From: Nitrospirae bacterium CG2_30_53_67
GTDB lineage: Bacteria > CG2-30-53-67
Reading direction: 5' to 3'
Length of the DNA stretch: 10,943 nucleotides
NCBI GenBank assembly: GCA_001873285.1
Contig: MNYV01000016.1
Span: 1-10,943, forward strand
Of the stretch, positions 1 through 5,234 are shown piece by piece (position 1 is the first letter of the stretch; each line of letters starts with the position of its first letter). Under the pieces are notes generated by a model, which did no database searches, was not told where the DNA came from, and saw only the letters and a list, made by a program, of their open reading frames with translations. The translations under genes were made by a program, and so were the position numbers.

Positions 1-582
1 CGGCTCGTCAAGGAGCAGGATGTCCGGATTCTGAAGGAGGAGCCGGCAGAGCGCCACGCGGCGCTTCTCTCCGCCCGATAGGATTTTTACGGGCGTGTCT
101 CCTGCCGGACAACGCAGGGCATCCATGGCCATCTCCAGCCGTGAGTCCAGATCCCAGGCGTTCAGCGCATCGAGCTTCTCCTGCACCTCCCCCTGACGCT
201 CGATGAGTTTGTTCATCTCGTCGTCCGATATGGGCGCGGCAAACTTCTCATTGATCCGGTTGTATTCCTGGATCAGGTTCACGGTCTCCTTGACCCCTTC
301 TTCTACAATCTCACGGACGGTTTTTGTTTGATCCAGCCCGGGTTCCTGCTCAAGAAAGCCGACCGTATGGCCGGGTGAGAGCACGGTCTCGCCGTTAAAC
401 TCCTTGTCCACGCCGGCCAGGATGCGAAGGAGCGTGCTCTTGCCTGATCCGTTCAGCCCCAGGACGCCGATCTTTGCGCCGTAAAAATAAGAAAGATAGA
501 TATCCTTGATGACCGGCTTCTTGTCGTAATACTTGCTGACCCCGACCATGGAGTAGATGACCTTGTTCGGTTCCTCGCTCAT
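1..582 (-). CDS. ettA: EttA-like ABC-F ATPase, N-terminal part (runs off left edge)
   Basis: ABC-F protein of the energy-dependent translational throttle type: a cytoplasmic, soluble ATPase that binds the ribosomal E site and gates translation by ATP level. Only the first 194 codons are in the window. Visible are the opening KVIYSMVGVSKYY, Walker A GLNGSGKS (residues 42-49), the EttA-like stretch GFLEQEPGLD, a helical arm-like segment rich in E/K/Q, the signature LSGGEKRR (168-175) and Walker B LLLDEP (189-194), where the window ends. No transmembrane segment is present. Start choice: an ATG at 594 abuts the GGAGG at 595-599 with no spacer, whereas the ATG at 582 lies 12 nt from it and gives MSEEPNKVIYSM, the usual family N-terminus, so 582 is preferred. 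The gene is divergent from nothing close by; upstream is a repeat-rich gap. Family assignment is firm; the precise ABC-F subgroup rests on overall similarity as I recognise it. Confidence 0.93.
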   Translation of the reverse strand, partial: MSEEPNKVIYSMVGVSKYYDKKPVIKDIYLSYFYGAKIGVLGLNGSGKSTLLRILAGVDKEFNGETVLSPGHTVGFLEQEPGLDQTKTVREIVEEGVKETVNLIQEYNRINEKFAAPISDDEMNKLIERQGEVQEKLDALNAWDLDSRLEMAMDALRCPAGDTPVKILSGGEKRRVALCRLLLQNPDILLLDEP

Positions 583-667
583 AAGTTCGGACATCCTCCA
601 TCATGTTGTGTTTTGTGTCAGGATACCATATAGAAAAAGAAGATGAGATGCAATATATTTTGAGTCA

Positions 668-906
668 TCAACCTCCGGCAAAGCCGGAGGCTTGACGTTT
701 GCCGGCTCCTCAAAGGGGCCTATTCGCAAACGGTTAAAAACACCCTCCCCTCCATCCCCTCCCATCCAGGGAGGGGAAGCCCACTGGCAGTTCCCTCTCC
801 CCTTGTGGGAGAGGGCAAGGGCGAGGGGTAAAGCATTTCGGTTAACTGCATACTCCCGGAATGGCCAAACTCTGGGAGTCTCCCGGCAGAGCCGGGGGTT
901 TACCTA
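668..906. repeat. Palindrome cluster, possible REP/MITE-like unit
   Basis: Four hairpins lie here. The outer two are alike and face each other: CCTCCGGC-AAA-GCCGGAGG (672-690) and CCCGGC-AGA-GCCGGG (882-896), each flanked by AACC/GGTTT-type bases on the outside (the minus-strand reading of the right one begins AACCCCCGGC). Between them sit CCCCTCCC-loop-GGGAGGGG (756-776) and CCCTCTCCC-loop-GGGAGAGGG (793-815). The last is of the same type as the pair inside the GT4 gene at 8503-8614. The left palindrome could also affect the ettA leader. Any open frame across this block is repeat-derived. Confidence 0.6.
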
Positions 907-1106
907 AATGCTAATCAGCTTCTTGTGGACCGGAGATGAGTCCGGCTCAGGGCTTCAAGGCATTCTTTCCATCAGGGCAGGGCATTGAACTCATCAAGGG
1001 TCCTGCAACGCATGGCGGGATTCGTCTTTTTTTCTTCCCCGATGTTTGAAGTACATATCACACACCAGGCTTTGATGGATCGTTCAATCCGTGCCGTCAT
1101 CTTTGA
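907..1106. other. Intergenic stretch without recognisable gene
   Basis: I see no supported coding region, RNA or strong promoter in these 200 bases. Short open pieces exist in several frames but none carries a recognisable motif or a ribosome binding site. It may be decayed DNA between the palindrome cluster and the coding scrap that follows. Confidence 0.4.
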
Positions 1107-1229
1107 TTTATTACTCTACAGGTGAATCAGGTGGCCAGGCGTTTGGACGGTCTGCGTTTGCAGGACAGAACGCTGGACCGGAAAATCAAGTCGTTGGAAA
1201 GTGAGATAAGAAAATTGTGCAATGTGTAG
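1107..1229 (+). pseudogene. C-terminal scrap of a decayed gene (possibly transposase-related)
   Basis: An open stretch ends at TAG 1227-1229 and encodes a charged helix-like tail (ARRLDGLRLQDRTLDRKIKS then LESEIRKLCNV). A GTG at 1122 could start it, but there is no convincing ribosome binding site and upstream frames are closed by stops. Heptad-like spacing of L/I residues looks like the end of a real protein rather than random sequence. Just after the stop comes GTGTAGGTCTGACCCCA, a type of sequence I associate with the ends of REP-associated (Y1) transposase loci in related bacteria. That link is from memory and weak. It could equally be an unrelated short ORF. Confidence 0.25.
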
Positions 1230-1296
1230 GTCTGACCCCACATGACCCATGTACAAATCAAAAAGAACCGGGAAAGCGAAGAGGGACTGTGGGGTT

Positions 1297-1659
1297 CTAT
1301 TCTCCATAGATATGGATGGTTTCATCTCTCCATATACCGAGGATGTTTTTGATCTCCACGTCTGCGAAATAGACTTTTTTCAACCCATGTTTCTTAGCGA
1401 TATCGCCGAAAGCATTGGATTTGAGCTTGGCGTAGAGACCGTAGCCGGAAAAGGGCTCGTTGATCTGAAGGATCTTTCCGGCGGCTTGATGGGCCGAGGC
1501 AGGGGTGTTGTCGAGGTTGATCGTATAGGGGATGCGGATGTGGGTGTAAACATAACCGTTCAAGACGCTGTTTCCAGCCCTCCCGGTTATACCCGCACAA
1601 CCGGCCATGAGGGCGGACAGCAAGACAATGATTGGAATGAGTGTTCTTTTATGCGGCAT
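1297..1659 (-). CDS. TRL-like small lipoprotein (second of pair)
   Basis: A 120-residue exported protein. It opens with a basic n-region (MPHKR), a hydrophobic stretch and a lipobox LMAGC, so Cys21 should be the lipidated residue after signal peptidase II cleavage. No Lys/Arg-rich retention pattern is obvious, so outer-membrane or periplasmic-face anchoring is likely. The C-terminal part carries AFGDIAKKHGLKKVYFADVE followed by LGIWRDETIHIYGE, the pattern of the TRL-like family (small lipoproteins of unknown biochemical role). The start at 1659 has GGGAG about 11 nt upstream. The preceding gene ends 24 bp before this start, so the two are probably co-transcribed. Family membership rests on motif recognition; function is unknown. 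Confidence 0.75.
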   Translation of the reverse strand: MPHKRTLIPIIVLLSALMAGCAGITGRAGNSVLNGYVYTHIRIPYTINLDNTPASAHQAAGKILQINEPFSGYGLYAKLKSNAFGDIAKKHGLKKVYFADVEIKNILGIWRDETIHIYGE

Positions 1660-1683
1660 ATGAGATCATGCTCCCTTGCCTGA

Positions 1684-1986
1684 TCAATCTCCGTAAACCA
1701 CCACGGTCCATTTGGAATAGAGTCCGAAGAGCACTTGAACGACCTCCTGGTCCGCATGTCTCATGACCTTGATGTCTCCGTTCTTTGCTGCGGCGGCATA
1801 GCTGGCGTCCCCCCATGATACGAGCCATAAAAGGCTGTAGGCGCTGGCGGTCCCGCTCTTGGTCCCAAGTTCCGTCAGGTTGAGATCGGCATCGTAGGGG
1901 GTTTTGACATTGACATAGGCACAGCCGCTGTAAAAGAGAAGCATGGTGAACAGGATGATCAGAGTCATGCCGCGTTTGATGTTCAT
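1684..1986 (-). CDS. TRL-like small lipoprotein (first of pair)
   Basis: A 100-residue exported lipoprotein. From the start at 1986 it reads MNIKRGMTLIILF..., a signal peptide ending in lipobox FYSGC with Cys22 as the predicted lipid site. The C-terminal half has WGDASYAAAAKNGDIKVMRH then ADQE...LFGLYSKWTVVVYGD, the same G(I/L)xKVxxADxE...G(I/L)(Y/W)xxxTxxxYG pattern as its downstream neighbour, so the two are divergent paralogues of the TRL-like family. A longer open frame reaches 2052, but the extra residues come from an intergenic repeat; AGAGGAG at about 1996-2002 sits correctly before 1986. It is read first from the promoter at 2082-2110. The role is unknown for this family; an envelope-surface function is inferred from the lipobox only. 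Confidence 0.78.
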   Translation of the reverse strand: MNIKRGMTLIILFTMLLFYSGCAYVNVKTPYDADLNLTELGTKSGTASAYSLLWLVSWGDASYAAAAKNGDIKVMRHADQEVVQVLFGLYSKWTVVVYGD

Positions 1987-2021
1987 AGGCGTTTTTCTCC
2001 TCTGCAAAAGACCGTATTGTT

Positions 2022-2053
2022 GAATTCTAACCACAGAGCACACAGAGAACACG
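2022..2053 (-). repeat. Dispersed CCACAGAG/ACACAGAG repeat in lipoprotein leader
   Basis: Minus strand reads TGTTCTCTGTGTGCTCTGTGGTTAG, here in two overlapping halves. A close relative (CTCTGTGTTCTCCGTGGTTAG) occurs at 5178-5198 upstream of the ABC permease. In both places it lies about 35 nt upstream of a start codon and in the same orientation relative to the downstream gene. Confidence 0.6.
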
Positions 2054-2081
2054 TATGATTCCCTGTTGATCTGATAAAAGT

Positions 2082-2110
2082 ATAATAGGGGAAGGCCTAT
2101 GGCCTGTCAA
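2082..2110 (-). promoter_or_regulatory. Sigma70-type promoter of the lipoprotein pair
   Basis: On the minus strand a perfect -35 TTGACA (2110-2105) is followed after exactly 17 bp by TATTAT (2087-2082), five of six matches to the -10 consensus. It points at the gene starting at 1986, giving a leader of roughly 90 nt that contains the CCACAGAG-type repeat. Confidence 0.75.
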
Positions 2111-2261
2111 TGAAGATTTGTGCATGTTGAATGAATTAAAGGTTTTGCTCATGATGGTTATTTAAACGTAATTTTTAGCATAGAGGCAGCGGTCATCTTA
2201 AGGAATAACGCAGAAATTTTCGGTATATCCGGATCGTGTTTCAGTCCGCCTAAAAAACCTC
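2111..2261. other. AT-rich intergenic DNA, no gene seen
   Basis: Base composition drops to AT-rich here. The minus strand keeps an open stretch of about 30 codons (reading GLKHDPDIPKISALFLK, then a stop at 2160-2158). It has no start, ribosome site or motif I recognise, and may be a remnant of transferred DNA. Confidence 0.3.
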
Positions 2262-2289
2262 TTGTATTACATTGAGAATATGGTATAAT
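2262..2289 (+). promoter_or_regulatory. Putative promoter of the transglutaminase/ABC operon
   Basis: Perfect -10 TATAAT (2284-2289) with a weak -35 TTGTAT (2262-2267) 16 bp upstream. It is the best promoter-like site before the transglutaminase gene. The predicted transcript would carry a leader of over 300 nt made almost wholly of palindromic repeats (2341-2614), which could fold strongly. Confidence 0.5.
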
Positions 2290-2340
2290 CATTTAAAAAG
2301 ATAGATGTTTAGTAGGATTGCAAAAGGAAGGTTAAATATT

Positions 2341-2614
2341 GTCATTCTCCGGCTTGCCCCGCTTGTCCCGATCTATCGGGACGGTTTACCGGGCTTGCCC
2401 TCTTGCCCTCGGCTTGCCGGGGCGGTTTACCGGGGTTCGAACGGAGAATCCACCCTTCGACAGGCTCAGGGTGACAATTGTCATGATGAGCTTGTCGAAC
2501 CATGGATTGCCCGATCGGGCCTGCCCTCCGACTCCGACCGGGGGGTCGGGCAATGACGACTCAATTGCTGGAGCTTTGGTGATCGCTTGATCAATCATCA
2601 AGTCGGGCAATGAC
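2341..2614. repeat. Compound palindromic repeat block 1 (GTCATTC...AATGAC family)
   Basis: Starts GTCATTCTCCGGC and closes with CGGAGAATCC near 2451; the loop of this palindrome is filled by further palindromes (CCCGATC-TATCGGG, then TGCCCTCTTGCCCTCGGC... to CCGGGG at 2396-2435, whose 40 nt recur exactly at 10189-10228). Next comes the 56-bp core 2450-2505 in inverted orientation, then GGATTGCCCGATCGGGCC... ending GGGCAATGAC at 2557, and a last half unit with CTTGAT/ATCAAG (2586-2602) ending GTCGGGCAATGACGAC (2602-2617). The final unit overlaps the longest possible start of the next gene. Confidence 0.85.
2450..2505 (-). repeat. 56-bp core repeat, copy 1 (inverted)
   Basis: Imperfect palindrome with arms CTTCGACAGGCTCA and TGAGCTTGTCGAA around a central CAATTG. 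Its reverse complement differs by one base from the copy at 7093-7148, although the flanks of both copies (GAATCC on the left, ATTGCCCGATCGGGCC on the right) are in the same orientation. Confidence 0.85.
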
Positions 2615-2639
2615 GACAGAGGAAAAAGGGGCAAGGCTT

Positions 2640-4142
2640 ATGTCGGTTCGGTCGTTTCGATTGCTGACCTGCGGGATTGTCGCTGCCTGGGTTTTTGTTT
2701 TTTCCCTGCTTATTTACCGCCATTATGTTTCCGGAGTGGCCATCTCGCCCATGCAGAAAATCAGCGGCGATTTCTTCAGGATCCATGACCAGTGGTTCGG
2801 TCTTTACCTCTCCCGGAAATCAGAGACAGGGGAATACAAGGAAAAGATCGGACATCTGCACTTCACCACGGAGAAGATCGGGAACGAATACCGTTTTGTC
2901 CAGCACGCGGAGATGACCCTGAACCGGAATGGAAACAAGGAAACAGTCAGGGACGACCTTCGCTGTCTTTCGGATGCCGGATACCGGGTCAAGTCATTCG
3001 ACTATGAGAGCGATGTCGATGGGTCGTCGTACAAGGCGCACGGTGAATTTAAAGACGGCCTCATGGTCATGTTCATGGAGAAAGGCGGAGAGCACCGGGC
3101 CGTCAACAGGGAGATGAAGGAGCCCCCGTATTTCCCGCTGACGGTCAAGGCCGCCCTTTTCGAGGAGGGGCTTGTCATGGGGAGGAAGGTTCAGTTCGCC
3201 GTGCTTGACTTCCTAACCCTGAATGTGGTTCAGGGCACAGCCGAGGTGGAGGATATGATCCCGGTCAAGTCGGGCATTCAGGTTTATACGGCCTATCGCG
3301 TCACCCTGTCTTATCCAGGGATGAGAGACCGGTTCTGGATGAGTGAGGCCGGGGTCACGCTGCGTGAGGAACTTCCCACAGGGATCCTGGTCATGTACGA
3401 GACGGAGGTGATGGCAAAAGCGGCCCTGAAAAAGGGGGTGTTTTTTGATTACCTGATGCTCCCCACGGTCAAGAGCAATATCGTGATCTCGGAGCCGTCC
3501 AAGGTGAAGGGGATGACGGTCAGAATCGAAGGTATTGATCCTGCGCGATTCCCCGCGCTCAATGGAGACGATCAGACCGTGAACGGGGATAGGGTCGAGA
3601 TCCGGCGTTATACCGAGGAAGAAGTCAAGAAAGATACTTATGATCTTCCCTACGCAGGGGACGACATGAAACCATACCTTGAACCGACGCCCTGGGTGCA
3701 GAGCGATGATCCGAAAATCAAGGAATTCTCAAAGGCTGTTCGGGGCGGTTTGACGGACGCGGCCCTGGTGTCCGGGAGTCTCACGGGAAGGATGTACGGT
3801 TGGATACAGGCACAGCCGAGCGCCCTGATTCCTACGGCTCTGGATGCGCACAAATACAGGGCCGGTGAGTGCCTGGAGTATACGGTTTTGTACACAGCCG
3901 CGGCCAGGGCCGCCGGCCTTCCGACCCGCATGGTTGCAGGCCTGGTTCCGGTCCGCGGGCTCTTTTATTTTCATACATGGGCCGAGGTCTGGATCGGACG
4001 GTGGGTGCCCGTAGATCCGACACGGGGGGAATGGCCGGCCGGCGCCGCACGGATACGGTTTGTCACGGGCGGCATGGAAGATCTTCTCGCTTTTATCCGA
4101 GAGATCGGTAAGATACGGATCCAAGTGTTGGAGGTCTTATGA
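2640..4142 (+). CDS. Membrane-anchored transglutaminase-like protein
   Basis: A 500-residue protein (from 2640). An N-terminal membrane segment (about residues 8-27) is followed by a large, probably extracytoplasmic region of about 350 residues with no motif I recognise, rich in alternating beta-like patterns. The C-terminus holds a transglutaminase-like (cysteine protease fold) domain with a full triad: Cys411 in GECLEYTVL, His445 in YFHTWAEVW and Asp459 in VPVDPT. Such domains act as transglutaminases, peptidases or amidases, so the reaction cannot be read from sequence. Start choice: an in-frame ATG at 2610 exists but is supplied by the end of a palindromic repeat and lacks a ribosome site; ATG 2640 is preceded by AAGGGG with 8 nt spacing. 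Its stop overlaps the next ATG (ATGA), so it is translationally coupled to the ABC ATPase. Context suggests modification or processing in the periplasm of something the exporter handles; this is inference. Confidence 0.85.
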   Translation: MSVRSFRLLTCGIVAAWVFVFSLLIYRHYVSGVAISPMQKISGDFFRIHDQWFGLYLSRKSETGEYKEKIGHLHFTTEKIGNEYRFVQHAEMTLNRNGNKETVRDDLRCLSDAGYRVKSFDYESDVDGSSYKAHGEFKDGLMVMFMEKGGEHRAVNREMKEPPYFPLTVKAALFEEGLVMGRKVQFAVLDFLTLNVVQGTAEVEDMIPVKSGIQVYTAYRVTLSYPGMRDRFWMSEAGVTLREELPTGILVMYETEVMAKAALKKGVFFDYLMLPTVKSNIVISEPSKVKGMTVRIEGIDPARFPALNGDDQTVNGDRVEIRRYTEEEVKKDTYDLPYAGDDMKPYLEPTPWVQSDDPKIKEFSKAVRGGLTDAALVSGSLTGRMYGWIQAQPSALIPTALDAHKYRAGECLEYTVLYTAAARAAGLPTRMVAGLVPVRGLFYFHTWAEVWIGRWVPVDPTRGEWPAGAARIRFVTGGMEDLLAFIREIGKIRIQVLEVL

Positions 4143-4891
4143 TCACCATCAATCATGTTGTCAAACAGTACGGAGGTTATACGGCCGTGGACGGCCTCTG
4201 TCTTGAACTCAAGGAGGGAGAGATCTACGGACTGCTCGGTCCCAACGGCGCCGGCAAGACCACGACCATCAAGATGATCATGGGGCTTTTGAAGCCGACC
4301 TCAGGGACCATCAGGATCGCCGGGTATGACATCCAGAAAGAACCGATCCCGGCCAAAAAGATGATCAGCTACGTGCCTGACCGGGCGTACCTCTATGAAA
4401 AACTGACGGCATGGGAATTCCTCCGTTTCATTGCAGGACTCTATGAACTGGATGATCAGACCTTAAAGGATCGGGGGCAGGAACTTCTGAAACTTTTCGA
4501 GCTCGAAAAATGGCAGGATGAACTCATCGGTAACTTCTCGCACGGGATGAAGCAGCGCCTCTGCATGGCTTCGGCATTCCTCAGAAAACCGAAAATCCTG
4601 ATCCTGGACGAGCCCACGGTGGGTCTCGATCCCAAGGGGGCGAGGCTTTTAAGGGAGATGATGCAGTCTTCCAGGGACCACGGGATGACGATCATGATGT
4701 CCACCCATATCCTTGAGATTGCGGAGAAGATGTGCGACCGGATGGGGATCATCCTGAAGGGAAGGCTGATTGCGGAAGGGACCTCCGAAGAAATCCGGCA
4801 GCAGGCCAGCATGAGCGGCAGAGGGCTGGAGGATGTTTTCCTCCACCTTACCGGCGGCGAGGAGATGGCGGATCTGATCAAGATCCTGTAG
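4139..4891 (+). CDS. ABC transporter ATP-binding subunit (ABC-2 export type)
   Basis: A 250-residue cytoplasmic nucleotide-binding subunit of normal length. Walker A is GPNGAGKTT (residues 34-42), the signature is FSHGMKQR (133-140; the SHGM(K/R)Q variant typical of ABC-2 exporters), Walker B is ILILDEP (153-159) followed by the D-loop VGLDP, and the H-loop is STH (188-190). At the usual Q-loop glutamine the sequence reads YVPDRAYLYEKLT, with Asp81 in its place; acidic residues here occur in this exporter subgroup. It overlaps the transglutaminase gene by 4 bp (ATGA). Its partner permease starts at 5235, unusually far away because a repeat block has been inserted. Substrate unknown. Confidence 0.93.
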   Translation: MITINHVVKQYGGYTAVDGLCLELKEGEIYGLLGPNGAGKTTTIKMIMGLLKPTSGTIRIAGYDIQKEPIPAKKMISYVPDRAYLYEKLTAWEFLRFIAGLYELDDQTLKDRGQELLKLFELEKWQDELIGNFSHGMKQRLCMASAFLRKPKILILDEPTVGLDPKGARLLREMMQSSRDHGMTIMMSTHILEIAEKMCDRMGIILKGRLIAEGTSEEIRQQASMSGRGLEDVFLHLTGGEEMADLIKIL

Positions 4892-4896
4892 TCACG
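4886..4896 (+). repeat. 11-bp direct repeat, left copy (putative target duplication)
   Basis: CTGTAGTCACG spans the stop codon of the ATPase gene (TAG 4889-4891) and is repeated exactly at 5211-5221, 14 nt before the permease start. The DNA between is entirely repeat-type sequence. Joining the two copies would give an 18-nt intergenic spacer with an intact ribosome site. Confidence 0.7.
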
Positions 4897-5210
4897 GTCA
4901 TTGTCATTCCCCGACTCGATCGGGGAATCCAGATGTCGTCCCACGGCTTGACCGGGGGAACCAGGTCGTAATACTGGATCATCCGGTCAAGCCGGATGAT
5001 GACGAATCAATGATGCTGTCATTCCCCGACTCGATCGGGGAATCCATGGTTCGACAAGCTCACCATGACAATTGTCACCCTGAGCCTGTCGAAGGGTGGA
5101 TTGTCCGGTCGGGCCTGTCCTCCGACTTGATCGGGGGACCGGACAATGACAAACAGCCTATTAATATCCGAGGAATTCTCTGTGTTCTCCGTGGTTAGGT
5201 TTTGAAAATA
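4897..5210. repeat. Inserted palindromic repeat block 2
   Basis: Contains GTCATTCCCCGACTCGATCG (from 4903) closing GGGGAATCCAG, a looser spacer, and a hairpin ATCCGG-TCAA-GCCGGAT ending ATGATGAC at 5002. A second compound unit follows at 5018-5150: GTCATTCCCC...GGGGAATCC, the 56-bp core (5044-5099), then GGATTGTCCGGTC... ending CCGGACAATGAC. After it comes a copy of the CTCTGTGTTCTCCGTGGTTAG repeat (5178-5198). Open frames here are repeat-derived. The block separates two genes that should form one operon. Confidence 0.85.
5044..5099 (+). repeat. 56-bp core repeat, copy 2
   Basis: Reads CCATGGTTCGACAAGCTCAC...CCTGTCGAAGGGTGG with central CAATTG; identical over its length to copy 3 at 7093-7148 and opposite in orientation to copy 1 at 2450-2505. 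Confidence 0.88.
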
Positions 5211-5221
5211 CTGTAGTCACG
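5211..5221 (+). repeat. 11-bp direct repeat, right copy (putative target duplication)
   Basis: Exact second copy of CTGTAGTCACG (first at 4886-4896). It runs straight into the permease ribosome site GAGGTGGAG (5221-5229). Confidence 0.7.
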
Positions 5222-5234
5222 AGGTGGAGAGACC

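Noticed and set aside
1074-1124. Short frame MDRSIRAVIFDLLLYR recalling the first motif of HAD hydrolases
   Set aside because: It stops after 16 residues and lacks the second Asp of the DxD motif; too short to support.
1249-1683. A 144-codon open frame on the plus strand
   Set aside because: It lies antisense to the lipoprotein gene 1297-1659, which has a lipobox, ribosome site and family motifs; the plus-strand frame has none.
2158-2290. Minus-strand open stretch reading GLKHDPDIPKISALFLK before a stop at 2158
   Set aside because: No start codon with ribosome site and no motif I can name; kept only as a possible remnant.
2305-2590. Open frames of about 80 codons on both strands over the repeat block
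   Set aside because: They are translations of palindromic repeats; the same residues (GLPSCPRLAGAVYRGS) reappear wherever the 40-nt repeat occurs, and there is no ribosome site.
2341-2614. Rho-independent terminators or a riboswitch in the leader
   Set aside because: Hairpins are strong but not followed by T runs, and the same sequence occurs at many unrelated places, so a dispersed repeat explains it better.
4456-4944. A 162-codon minus-strand open frame
   Set aside because: Antisense shadow of the ABC ATPase gene, whose Walker and signature motifs fix the coding strand.
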